This document shows positions 38,105-46,769 of a stretch of DNA of 64,000 nucleotides, in pieces. The notes under the pieces are model-generated. The model was given only the letters and a program-made list of their open reading frames with translations, did no database searches and was not told where the DNA came from. How positions within the stretch are numbered: position 1 is the first letter of the stretch; every line of letters starts with the position of its first letter. Position numbers and translations under genes: made by a program. This stretch comes from Bacillus sp. NP157 (GTDB lineage Bacteria; Pseudomonadota; Gammaproteobacteria; Xanthomonadales; Rhodanobacteraceae). The stretch is from the NCBI GenBank assembly GCA_018889975.1, contig CP076546.1, positions 1,736,001 to 1,800,000 on the forward strand, given 5' to 3'.

Positions 38105-38613
38105 CTAAGCACGAAACTAATTGCATTCCTGACACAAATCGGCTGACTTGGGCGAGACTGTTGATCCTGCCTCTTGCGGCGTTCGCTATCGTTGAGTTCT
38201 GCATAAGCTGCGGCGTTACTTTCGATTTCCTTTCCGGCCTACAACCCTACGGACTAATCAACGCATTCGAAGCGAAGCCCCTACGGCGCGCGGAGCTCGC
38301 AGCACATTTCGCGACTCAGCTTGCGCTCCTTCCTTTTGCACTACTGCAGTTGGTTAAGGCGATCGGCTCAAGCAACAAGCCTCTGACCATAAAAAACGCA
38401 GCGCAGGGAGCGTTTCTAGCATCACTCATGTCCGCATTTCTCTTCATTCCACGCTACGGGCAGCCGAATGCGCCAGCGAAGAGACGACTCTTCATCACAC
38501 CGCTGATTGAACAATTCAACCTCGCATATGTACTACTCGCTGGTTCTTTCATGTTCATTCTCGCACTCGGAATCGCCGTGGTCGCGGCATGGATACTCAA
38601 GTCCATCGATTAA
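38101..38613 (+). CDS. Unrecognised four-helix membrane protein (islet protein 2)
   Basis: 170 residues, no family recognised. Predicted helices at about 17-45, 66-87, 100-117 and 140-165; the loop after helix 3 starts FIPRYGQPNAPAKRR and is basic. Its ATG overlaps the preceding stop by four bases. Layout and spacing match the proteins on either side. GC is visibly below that of the chromosome. Confidence 0.8.
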   Translation: MTKHETNCIPDTNRLTWARLLILPLAAFAIVEFCISCGVTFDFLSGLQPYGLINAFEAKPLRRAELAAHFATQLALLPFALLQLVKAIGSSNKPLTIKNAAQGAFLASLMSAFLFIPRYGQPNAPAKRRLFITPLIEQFNLAYVLLAGSFMFILALGIAVVAAWILKSID

Positions 38614-38827
38614 GCGCCGCGTCAAGGCCCCAAGCAACGGCCAACATTGCGTGCGTCAAAAGCGAGTCACCCAACTAGCTACCGAAGCGCCCCACCGCCA
38701 CGCTCGCATGCATTCTGCACGGTACACGGTGCACGACAGCATAAACGACTAGTCGGCAACCAACATCGTAGGAACTGAGCAAGATGTGAGCACGACTAGT
38801 GACTTCATAATCACGAGGCAAAGGCTT

Positions 38828-39358
38828 ATGCCAAATCAACCAGCACCGGAAAAGATTCGAAGCAATGCACTTCTATTGTTTTTGTTCGCCGCGCCAAGCA
38901 TTGCTGCCCGAGTCTACTCTTTCTTCGGCGACCCGCTCGGACTGATCGACATTTTCGGAAGCTGTTTCTCGGTACGCATCCGATCTGACCTCACGCGCGC
39001 TTCTTTGAGGCCTTCAGCATCACTGGCCTTTTATACGCTGGCGATACCCATCTACATCCGATATGCAATCGGTTTACGCAAGTTGAAGGACAAAGAAGAT
39101 CCACCATTCTCCTGGCTCATTGTCGCCGGCACTACGCCGCTACTGGTGCTAGCACTCTACATACGAACCGGTGCATCGGACGACCCCGGACAAACTCAAC
39201 TCCGTTTCCGGGGACTAATGGAGCTCGCGGAGCAATATCAAGCGGCTCATGACGCATTCGTGTTCTCGCTCGTTCTGTCACTGAGCCTATGCATCACACT
39301 CGTCGTCTCTAAGCCTGTAGAGATCCTAAAAGAACGGCGAAGAAAAACGGCCAAATAA
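38828..39358 (+). CDS. Unrecognised four-helix membrane protein (islet protein 3)
   Basis: 176 residues from ATG 38828, chosen for the GAGGCAAAGG sequence about ten bases upstream; a GTG at 38786 would add 14 residues. Predicted helices at about 13-35, 63-84, 93-111 and 143-161; the loop after helix 3 starts YIRTGASDDP and is longer and acidic/amphipathic. No family recognised. It lies 23 bp before the RTX gene and 214 bp after islet protein 2; the interval 38614-38827 shows nothing else. Confidence 0.75.
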   Translation: MPNQPAPEKIRSNALLLFLFAAPSIAARVYSFFGDPLGLIDIFGSCFSVRIRSDLTRASLRPSASLAFYTLAIPIYIRYAIGLRKLKDKEDPPFSWLIVAGTTPLLVLALYIRTGASDDPGQTQLRFRGLMELAEQYQAAHDAFVFSLVLSLSLCITLVVSKPVEILKERRRKTAK

Positions 39359-39381
39359 GGCCAAAACTAGGAAGGAAAGAT

Positions 39382-42300
39382 ATGGACGATACAATCAAGA
39401 TGGACGACGATCTCTGGACCGCGATCAAGGATTCCGGCACAGCATACGTAACTGGGTACAGTGAATACATCAAGGAGTTTGAGAAACAAACGTCGTTAGG
39501 CGTCGACACGCAGTCTGCGCGCGTAGAGGCCCTGAAAGCCATGCATGCGTACGAGATAAAGAGGTTGGAATGGCTGGCCGAACAGTATAGAGCCGCCGGA
39601 GACCTCAAGTCGGCAACATACTTCGCGGCCGAGGCAGGCGCCAGCAAAGAGCTGATAGGAACCTTGTCAGCGTCGCATGCTAGCGCAGCATCAACGCTTA
39701 AGACCTATGCGAGCGAACGTACGCGCATGCTTGCTGCGCAAGTCGGCGATAGCGGTGCCGTTCGATTTCTCGCAAAGAACGCTGGCTCATTGTTTGACGC
39801 AGCTGAACTTGGTGCGGCGCTCGCATATGGCGAGGACAAGGACGTCGCAAAGGCCTTAGGCAGCATAGTCGTCGGACGCGTCGCTACGTCCGTCGGAGGG
39901 ATCGTGGCGATGATGGCCCAAGCCTCTCCTCCTGGGAGAGCTTTGACGATCATCGGATTCGCGCTAGCAGGATCCAAGGGCCTCGATGCCCTTGTCGACG
40001 AGAAGCAATGGGAAGCTCTGGGGAAACTCGGGCGGGATGCAATCGACTCAGTAACGTCCGAACTGAGCGGGGTATGGGCCGAGTTCCTGAAAGCATTTGG
40101 CGCAAACATTGAGTTTAATGCTGTTTCGAACGACCGCTTCCTGGCGGCACTCAATCTCATCCGCCGCATCGACCCCCTGACTCTCGACCTCGACGGCGAC
40201 GGCATCGAGACCCTCGGCGTGGACGAAGGCGTCCTCTTCGACTTCGACGGCGACGGCGTCAAGACCGGCACTGGCTGGATCAAACGTGACGACGGCTTCC
40301 TTGTGCTAGACCGCAATGGCAATGGCCAGATCGACAACGGCTCAGAACTGTTTGGCGTCGATACGGTCAAGCGCGACGGCAGCAAGGCGCGCAATGGCTT
40401 CGACGCACTGGCAGACCTCGATAGCAACGGCGATGGCATGTTTGACGAGAAGGATGACATGTTCTCGAGCGTGCGCGTGTGGCAAGACTTGAATCACGAT
40501 GGCATTGCCCAGGCGAATGAGCTGAAGACGCTATCGGAACATCACATCGCCGCCATCGTCCTGAAATCCAAGGAAGCCAACCAGGACAGCAACGGAAACC
40601 TCATCAGTGCCACCGGCTCATTCATCCGGGACGACGGCAGCGAGGGCGAGGTGAATGGCAACCAGAGCACCGCCGCGGACGTGGATCTTGAAAGCAATCC
40701 GTTCTATAGCGAGCACAACAACAAGATCGAGCTCGACGACGGTGCGCGGGGCCTCCCCACGCTCCAGGGATCGGGGCTTGTTCGTGAGCTGCGGGAGGCC
40801 GCCATGCTCAGTCAAGAGCTGCGAACGCTCCTTCAATCGTACGTAGCGACGAAGAGCCCCCGGGAGCAGCATGAACTCGTGGGGCGGATCATCGCAGCGT
40901 GGGCGGCCACGGGTGAGGGCTTCAAGCCATTCGAGCAGCGAATTGATGAGCTGGATCGCGATGGCATAAATTTCCACTTTGCCTTCAGCTGGGAGACCGC
41001 AAGCAAGGCGCCAACGCCTGCCCAGGCGTTGCTACGCGACCGACTGGCAAAGCTGAACCTGCTGGAATCGTTCAACGGGCAAGCCTTCCTGGAATTCACG
41101 GTGCAATCGATGACGTCGAGCACCGCGAAAGTTCTGGTGCGCATTGGCGCGAATACCGTCCTGTGCACTGTGGCGGTACGCAATGGCGAGGCAGTGATCA
41201 GCGAGGCTGATCTTCCCATTCCCGCAGATCCCCTCGCCTTGCTTGACGCATCCTACGCAGAGCTAGCGAAATCCATCGAGTCGAGCCTGCTCCTGCAGAC
41301 GCGGCTGAAGGCCTACGCGGATGTCGTGGACATTTCGCTTTCGGGAGACGTTGTCGCTGCAGACTACCGCCGGGTGATCGCGCGCCTCGCGGATGTCGCG
41401 GCCGTCGACCCATCCACGGCGATTTTGGACGCTGTGGAGTTCACGCGGTCGTTGAAGACCTTCGATGTCGGCAATCTGGTTCCGCTCCTTGAGGACTGGA
41501 TCAAGAGACTCACTCCGGCGCAAGCATCGCTCCTGAACTCGGAGCTGACCGGGCTCGGGCGTCTCGTCGTGGATGGCAGCTCCGCCTCCAACCTCAGCAC
41601 CGGCTCCGGTCACGACCTCATTCTTGGCATGGGCGGCAACGACAAACTCTACGGCGAGGACGGTGATGACTTCATCTGGGGCCAGGACGGCAACGACTCG
41701 CTTTATGGAGGAAACGGAAACGACGTCCTGATTGGCGGCGCAGGCAACGACCATCTGGAAGGTGGCGATGGTGCTGATACCTACATCTTCGGTCGCGGTG
41801 ACGGCGAGGACACTATCGTCAATAGCGACGCCAGTGGAAATTTACACGATACCCTGCAGTTTCGCGACGATATCCAGCCTTCAGACATTTTTGTTCGTCG
41901 CGGCCCGAGCTGGACCGAGAATCTGTATCTTTACGTCCGCGATACGAAAGACTCTATTGAGATCACGAACTATTTCTCGCGAGAAGGTAATCGCATCGCC
42001 ATTCGCTTCGCGGACGGATCCGTTTGGACCTACGACGACGTAAAGTCCATGGTGCTTGCCCCCACCGACGGCAACGACACGCTCCTCGGCTACGACTCGG
42101 ATGACCATCTGATGGGTGGCGAAGGCGACGATAAGCTTTACGGCAATGCCGGCAATGATTACCTCGAAGGCGGCACCGGCATCGACGAGCTACATGGCGG
42201 CGACGGTGACGACGTGCTCTATGGCGGCCCGGGAGGCGCAATCCTCTATGGCGATGCAGGCTCGGACACCTACATCTTCGGACTGGGCGATGGAAACACC

Positions 42301-44139
42301 ACTATCAACAACGACGATTCCAATGTCGGTCGCCGCGATATTATCCGGTTCCGCGACAGTGTTAATCCTGGAGAGGTCACTGTGAAGCGCGTGGGCACGG
42401 ATCTGGAGATCTACATGCCAGGTGGGAAAGAGCGTCTGCGCGTCCTCGATTACTTTTACGGCTCACGTTATCGCGTGGACGAGATCCACTTTGCAGACGG
42501 TTCCGTTTGGACCTATGACGACGTCAAGCCCATGGTCCTCAAGTCAACCGACGGCAACGACACGCTCCTCGGCTACGACTCGGATGACCATCTGATGGGT
42601 GGCGCAGGCGACGATAAGCTTTACGGCAATGCCGGCAACGATTACCTCGAAGGCGGCACCGGCATCGACGAACTACATGGCGGCGACGGTGACGACGTGC
42701 TCTATGGTGGCCCGGAAGGCGCAATCCTCTATGGCGATGCGGGCTCGGACACCTACATCTTCGGACTGGGCGATGGAAACACCACTATCAACAACGACGA
42801 TTCCAGTGTCGGTCGCCACGATATCATCCAATTCCGCGAAGGTGTTGCTCCCGGAGAGGTCACTGTGAAGCGCGTGGGCACGGACCTGGAGATCTACATG
42901 CCAGGTGGGAAAGAGCGTCTACGCGTCCTCGATTACTTTTACAGCTCACGTTATCGCGTGGACGAGATCCACTTTGCAGACGGCTCTGTTTGGACCTATG
43001 ACGACGTAAAGTCCATGGTGCTTGCCCCCACCGACGGCAACGACACGCTCCTCGGCTACGACTCGGATGACCATCTGATGGGTGGCGAAGGCGACGATAA
43101 GCTTTACGGCAATGCCGGCAATGATTACCTCGAAGGCGGCACCGGCATCGACGAGCTACATGGCGGCGACGGTGACGACGTGCTCTATGGTGGCCCGGGA
43201 GGCGCAATCCTCTATGGCGATGCGGGCTCGGACACTTACATCTTCGGACTGGGCGATGGAAACACCACTATCAACAACGACGATTCCAGTGTCGGTCGCC
43301 ACGATATTATTCGGTTCCGCGAAGGTGTTAATCCCGGAGAGGTCACTGCGAAGCGCGTGGGCACGGACCTGGAGATCTACATGCCAGGTGGGAAAGAGCG
43401 TCTACGCGTCCTCGATTACTTTTACAGCTCACGTTATCGCGTGGACGAGATCCACTTTGCAGACGGTTCCGTTTGGACCTATGACGACATCAAGCCCATG
43501 GTCCTCAAGTCAACCGACGGCAACGACACGCTCCTCGGCTACGACTCGGATGACCATCTGATGGGTGGCGCAGGCGACGATAAGCTTTACGGCAATGCCG
43601 GCAACGATTACCTCGAAGGCGGCACCGGCATCGACGAACTACATGGCGGCGACGGTGACGACGTGCTCTATGGTGGCCCGGAAGGCGCAATCCTCTATGG
43701 CGATGCGGGCTCGGACACCTACATCTTCGGACTGGGCGATGGAAACACCACTATCAACAACGACGATTCCAGTGTCGGTCGCCACGATGTCATCCAATTC
43801 CGCGAAGGTGTTGCTCCCGGAGAGGTCACTGTGAAGCGCGTGGGCACGGACCTGGAGATCTACATGCCAGATGGGAAAGAGCGTCTACGCGTCCTCGATT
43901 ACTTTTACGGTTCCCGATATCGTGTGGACGAGATCCGCTTTGCTGACGGCACAGCGTGGTCCGCGGATGACGTCAACGCCATGATGGAGTCGCCGAAAGC
44001 GTTCGGCAGCCTGTCGACTGATCTCGACCGCCTCGTAGCGAGCATGGCGTTTTCGAGCGCGGCGAATGATGGGTTCATTTCCAGCCCAATTCCGCCCAGC
44101 CTACAAGGTGATGTGCACTGGGCCTCCATGGCAACCTGA
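39382..44139 (+). CDS. Large RTX protein, probable type I secretion substrate
   Basis: 1585 residues. Residues 1-260 are helical with a Gly/Ala-rich hydrophobic stretch at about 159-197 (VVGRVATSVGGIVAMMAQ, LTIIGFALAG). From 264 a calcium-binding FrpC-like region has LDLDGDGIETL, FDFDGDGVKTG and DLDSNGDGMFDEKDD. A helical region at about 460-730 is unrecognised. From 734 come RTX nonapeptides (GGNDKLYGEDGDDFIWGQDG) and haemolysin-type calcium-binding-related modules (FADGSVWTYDD), repeated four times with a 161-residue period. The C-terminal 50 residues, with DRLVASMAFSS, fit an uncleaved type I signal. AGGAAAG precedes the ATG. No activating acyltransferase is present, so it is not a classical HlyA. 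Likely a secreted toxin, bacteriocin or surface protein. Confidence 0.9.
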   Translation: MDDTIKMDDDLWTAIKDSGTAYVTGYSEYIKEFEKQTSLGVDTQSARVEALKAMHAYEIKRLEWLAEQYRAAGDLKSATYFAAEAGASKELIGTLSASHASAASTLKTYASERTRMLAAQVGDSGAVRFLAKNAGSLFDAAELGAALAYGEDKDVAKALGSIVVGRVATSVGGIVAMMAQASPPGRALTIIGFALAGSKGLDALVDEKQWEALGKLGRDAIDSVTSELSGVWAEFLKAFGANIEFNAVSNDRFLAALNLIRRIDPLTLDLDGDGIETLGVDEGVLFDFDGDGVKTGTGWIKRDDGFLVLDRNGNGQIDNGSELFGVDTVKRDGSKARNGFDALADLDSNGDGMFDEKDDMFSSVRVWQDLNHDGIAQANELKTLSEHHIAAIVLKSKEANQDSNGNLISATGSFIRDDGSEGEVNGNQSTAADVDLESNPFYSEHNNKIELDDGARGLPTLQGSGLVRELREAAMLSQELRTLLQSYVATKSPREQHELVGRIIAAWAATGEGFKPFEQRIDELDRDGINFHFAFSWETASKAPTPAQALLRDRLAKLNLLESFNGQAFLEFTVQSMTSSTAKVLVRIGANTVLCTVAVRNGEAVISEADLPIPADPLALLDASYAELAKSIESSLLLQTRLKAYADVVDISLSGDVVAADYRRVIARLADVAAVDPSTAILDAVEFTRSLKTFDVGNLVPLLEDWIKRLTPAQASLLNSELTGLGRLVVDGSSASNLSTGSGHDLILGMGGNDKLYGEDGDDFIWGQDGNDSLYGGNGNDVLIGGAGNDHLEGGDGADTYIFGRGDGEDTIVNSDASGNLHDTLQFRDDIQPSDIFVRRGPSWTENLYLYVRDTKDSIEITNYFSREGNRIAIRFADGSVWTYDDVKSMVLAPTDGNDTLLGYDSDDHLMGGEGDDKLYGNAGNDYLEGGTGIDELHGGDGDDVLYGGPGGAILYGDAGSDTYIFGLGDGNTTINNDDSNVGRRDIIRFRDSVNPGEVTVKRVGTDLEIYMPGGKERLRVLDYFYGSRYRVDEIHFADGSVWTYDDVKPMVLKSTDGNDTLLGYDSDDHLMGGAGDDKLYGNAGNDYLEGGTGIDELHGGDGDDVLYGGPEGAILYGDAGSDTYIFGLGDGNTTINNDDSSVGRHDIIQFREGVAPGEVTVKRVGTDLEIYMPGGKERLRVLDYFYSSRYRVDEIHFADGSVWTYDDVKSMVLAPTDGNDTLLGYDSDDHLMGGEGDDKLYGNAGNDYLEGGTGIDELHGGDGDDVLYGGPGGAILYGDAGSDTYIFGLGDGNTTINNDDSSVGRHDIIRFREGVNPGEVTAKRVGTDLEIYMPGGKERLRVLDYFYSSRYRVDEIHFADGSVWTYDDIKPMVLKSTDGNDTLLGYDSDDHLMGGAGDDKLYGNAGNDYLEGGTGIDELHGGDGDDVLYGGPEGAILYGDAGSDTYIFGLGDGNTTINNDDSSVGRHDVIQFREGVAPGEVTVKRVGTDLEIYMPDGKERLRVLDYFYGSRYRVDEIRFADGTAWSADDVNAMMESPKAFGSLSTDLDRLVASMAFSSAANDGFISSPIPPSLQGDVHWASMAT
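42064..43995 (+). repeat. Four 483-bp tandem repeats in the RTX gene, ABAB pattern
   Basis: Units start at 42064, 42547, 43030 and 43513, each exactly 483 bp (161 codons). Units 1 and 3 share MGGEGDD and GPGGAIL and are preceded by VLAP, while units 2 and 4 share MGGAGDD and GPEGAIL and are preceded by VLKS. This alternation implies duplication of a 966-bp dimer. A more divergent unit 0 precedes at about 41581-42060. Confidence 0.95.
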
Positions 44140-44223
44140 CGCCATCGTTGATCAAAGGCGCTTGCGATAGCTGGACCTCGCTTTGTCCGTCTATCGCACG
44201 TCGATTATGACACTTGGGGCGTC

Positions 44224-44253
44224 GGACGGCGTGTTGCTACACGCCGTCCTTTT
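44224..44253 (+). terminator. Rho-independent terminator of the RTX gene
   Basis: Perfect 10-bp stem GGACGGCGTG with its complement, 6-base loop TTGCTA, then TTTT. It lies 85 bp after the RTX stop and inside the islet boundary repeat. Confidence 0.85.
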
Positions 44254-44306
44254 CGACGCTGGAACCGGTTGCGATGCAAGCTGGAGTGGGTCCCGGGCTA
44301 GCCGTC

Positions 44307-44344
44307 GTGCATCGCGCGCAGGCGCGCTCCTACACAAGCTGTCG
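44307..44344 (+). repeat. Right 38-bp direct repeat bounding the RTX islet
   Basis: Identical and in the same orientation as 33780-33817; includes a reverse REP at 44312-44333. It closes the low-GC segment. The remaining 90 bp to the glycosyltransferase gene show no feature. Confidence 0.85.
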
Positions 44345-44441
44345 GTTTTGGCTGACGGCGCTTTTCGCGATGCCTTCGTAGACTGTCCGCCGGACATCAC
44401 GCCACGCCATGCCGGCCGTGGCGGTAACACGGAGGTTTCCC

Positions 44442-45746
44442 TTGAAAGTCATCCTTACTTCGGTCCCCTTGCTGGGCCATCTCAACGCCGTGCTTGCGAT
44501 CGGGCGCATGCTGGTCGACGAGGGCCACGAAGTCGTCGCCCTGTCGGCGAGTCACTTTCGCGATCGCATCGAGCGCATCGGTGCCCGCTTTGTCCCCTTC
44601 CCGTCCGAGATCGACATCGACGCCAGCGACATGGCGCGTGCCTATCCGGAGTTCGACCGGCTCGAGCCCGGCCCGGCGATGACACTGTTCTACTTCCAGC
44701 GGGTCTTCGCCGATCCGCTCGCCCCGCAGCACCGTGCGCTTACCGCGCTGCTGAAGCATTTCGACGCGGACCTGATCGTCGCCGACAACCTGTGCATGGG
44801 CATCCTGCCGATGCTGCTGAACGACCATCCGCGACGGCCGGCGGTCGTCGCCTGCGGGACGACCTACCTGATGTGGCGCCGCGACGATCGCGGCCCCTGC
44901 AACCTGGGTTTCCCGCCCGCGCGCAACGACGCCGACCGCTGCGCCTACGGCGTGGTGGCGGATGAGCTGGACGAGGTGTTTACGCGCCCGTTCGCCGCGC
45001 ACCTCGACGCCTGCCTGCATGCCGCCGGTGCGCCGTCACTGCCGATGGACGTGCTGGATGCCGTGACCTGCCTGCCCGACGCCCACCTGCAGCTGAGCGT
45101 GCCCGCTTTCGAATACCCACGCAGCGACCTGCCGCCGCAGCTCCACTTCATCGGTGCCCTGCCGATCACCCCGGGCCAGGCACCCCTGCCCGTGTGGGCC
45201 GATGACCTCCATGGCGCGCGCAAGGTCGTGCTGGTCACGCAGGGCACGCTGTCCAATGCCGACTTCGGCGCGCTCGTCCAGCCGACGCTCGCGGCACTGG
45301 CCAACGCGCCCGACCTGCTCGTCGTAGTGACCACGGGTGGCCGGCGCGTGGAGTCGCTGGGCTCGCACCTGCCGGCGAATGCCCGCGTCGCCAGTTACCT
45401 GCCCTTCGAATGGCTGCTGCCGAAAGTCGACGTGCTGGTGACCAACGGCGGCTACAACAGCGTGAACCAGGCCCTGTCGTTCGGCATCCCGATCGTCGTC
45501 GCCGGCCTTACCGAGGACAAGGCGGACGTGGCCGCGCGGATTGCCTGGTCGGGCGCGGGGATCGACCTGCGCACCAACCGCCCGGGCGTGGCCAACCTGC
45601 TCGGTGCCGTGCGCCGCGTACTGGACGACCCCGCCTACCGCGAACGCGCAGCCATGCTGGCCGCGGACTTCGCTCGCATCGATACCCGCGCCGAGGCGCT
45701 GCGCATCATCGGGGACGTGGTGGCGCGGCGACATGCCACGTGCTGA
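44442..45746 (+). CDS. UGT-like GT-B glycosyltransferase
   Basis: A 434-residue nucleotide-sugar-dependent transferase of the GT1/MGT family. N-terminal acceptor domain begins VILTSVPLLGHLNAVLAIGRML with the usual His, and the C-terminal donor domain has VLVTQGTLSN, the FEWLLPKVDVLVTNGGYNSVNQAL donor-sugar motif and GIPIVVAG with the EDKADVAARI region. Members glycosylate small molecules such as macrolides, flavonoids or lipids; the acceptor is unknown. The start is taken as TTG 44442, six bases after GGAGG; an ATG at 44409 would add 11 unlike residues. Not part of the RTX islet, lying just outside its right repeat. Confidence 0.88.
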   Translation: MKVILTSVPLLGHLNAVLAIGRMLVDEGHEVVALSASHFRDRIERIGARFVPFPSEIDIDASDMARAYPEFDRLEPGPAMTLFYFQRVFADPLAPQHRALTALLKHFDADLIVADNLCMGILPMLLNDHPRRPAVVACGTTYLMWRRDDRGPCNLGFPPARNDADRCAYGVVADELDEVFTRPFAAHLDACLHAAGAPSLPMDVLDAVTCLPDAHLQLSVPAFEYPRSDLPPQLHFIGALPITPGQAPLPVWADDLHGARKVVLVTQGTLSNADFGALVQPTLAALANAPDLLVVVTTGGRRVESLGSHLPANARVASYLPFEWLLPKVDVLVTNGGYNSVNQALSFGIPIVVAGLTEDKADVAARIAWSGAGIDLRTNRPGVANLLGAVRRVLDDPAYRERAAMLAADFARIDTRAEALRIIGDVVARRHATC

Positions 45747-45749
45747 GCG

Positions 45750-46736
45750 CTATGTTCCAGATCCCGGCGTCGACGCATGGGCGCGCCGCTTGCTGATGCG
45801 CCCCACGTGCGCGGCGTTCCATCGCGCCTCCCACGCCTGGTACGTCTCACGCTTCGCATTCGCCGCTGCCACCATGCGTCGCGAAGGCCGCGGTATGTCC
45901 CGGCGTCGGCCCGCATGGCTGTTGGCGTAGTCAGCCCGCTGCGCGAGCAAGCGTTGGTGCAACGCTTCGATCACGGCCATCTCGTCGGGCGTGTACCGGC
46001 GCCAAAGGATGTCGGCCATCGAGATGCCCATGCGGCACGCGTGCTCGCGACGACAGGTTTCGAACGCGAGCACCCCGTTGATGCCGCAGCCGCCGACCAG
46101 GTCGCATTCGAGCAACTGCAGGGCTGCGCGCTGGTAGTCCCCCAGCCTGGCATGCCTAGCCGGGCCCACGGCGAGGTCGCGGCCGAACGACCACGGCGCA
46201 CGATGTTTCAGGTCGTTGGCCAGAACCATCTGGGCCAGGCGGATATCGGGCGGCGGCGCATCCCGCGGCAATGCGTCGTAGAAATCGGGCGGCACGTTCC
46301 CGGCGCCGACCACCACCGACCAGCGGGGGTGGCGGACCTTGAGGTCGATCCACTCGCCGGTCTCATACATTCTGGCCCACCCGTCCTGTGGGCGGCTGTT
46401 GCAATACGACGCCTGCCAGCGACGAAAGGCCTTTTCGCTCGGCGAGAAGCTGCGCCGGCGCATCCAGTCCAACCACACGTTGCCTGTACAGGCAGCCGCC
46501 GCGTGGCGCACCGCGTGCAGGGCGGCCGGATCCTTGTCGACGCGCTGGCCGAGCCGGTGGTAGACGCTGCCGAACGTGTCGCTCGACCACAGGTAAGGTC
46601 CGTCGCCCGGCGCGTCGTGCGTCGCTGGCGCGAGCGGTACGCGTGCTATGAGGAGGCACGCTGCGCTGGCGGCGGCGATGAGGCTTCCTGCGATGAGGAC
46701 GGCCCAGCGGCCGGTCGGGCGAGCACGTGCGTTCAT
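45750..46736 (-). CDS. Unknown protein with N-terminal membrane anchor
   Basis: 328 residues, family not recognised. A single hydrophobic segment at about 11-33 anchors or exports it; the rest is soluble, rich in Trp and Arg, with cysteines in pairs (e.g. LLECDLVGGCG, ETCRREHACRMG) that suggest disulfides outside the cytoplasm. Starts at ATG 46736; an alternative is 46757. It is 33 bp downstream of the next gene on the same strand, so both are probably co-transcribed, and it ends three bases from the glycosyltransferase stop. Confidence 0.7.
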   Translation of the reverse strand: MNARARPTGRWAVLIAGSLIAAASAACLLIARVPLAPATHDAPGDGPYLWSSDTFGSVYHRLGQRVDKDPAALHAVRHAAAACTGNVWLDWMRRRSFSPSEKAFRRWQASYCNSRPQDGWARMYETGEWIDLKVRHPRWSVVVGAGNVPPDFYDALPRDAPPPDIRLAQMVLANDLKHRAPWSFGRDLAVGPARHARLGDYQRAALQLLECDLVGGCGINGVLAFETCRREHACRMGISMADILWRRYTPDEMAVIEALHQRLLAQRADYANSHAGRRRDIPRPSRRMVAAANAKRETYQAWEARWNAAHVGRISKRRAHASTPGSGT

Positions 46737-46769
46737 TCGGCGAAGTCCCTGTGCCAAAGTTCCGTGATG

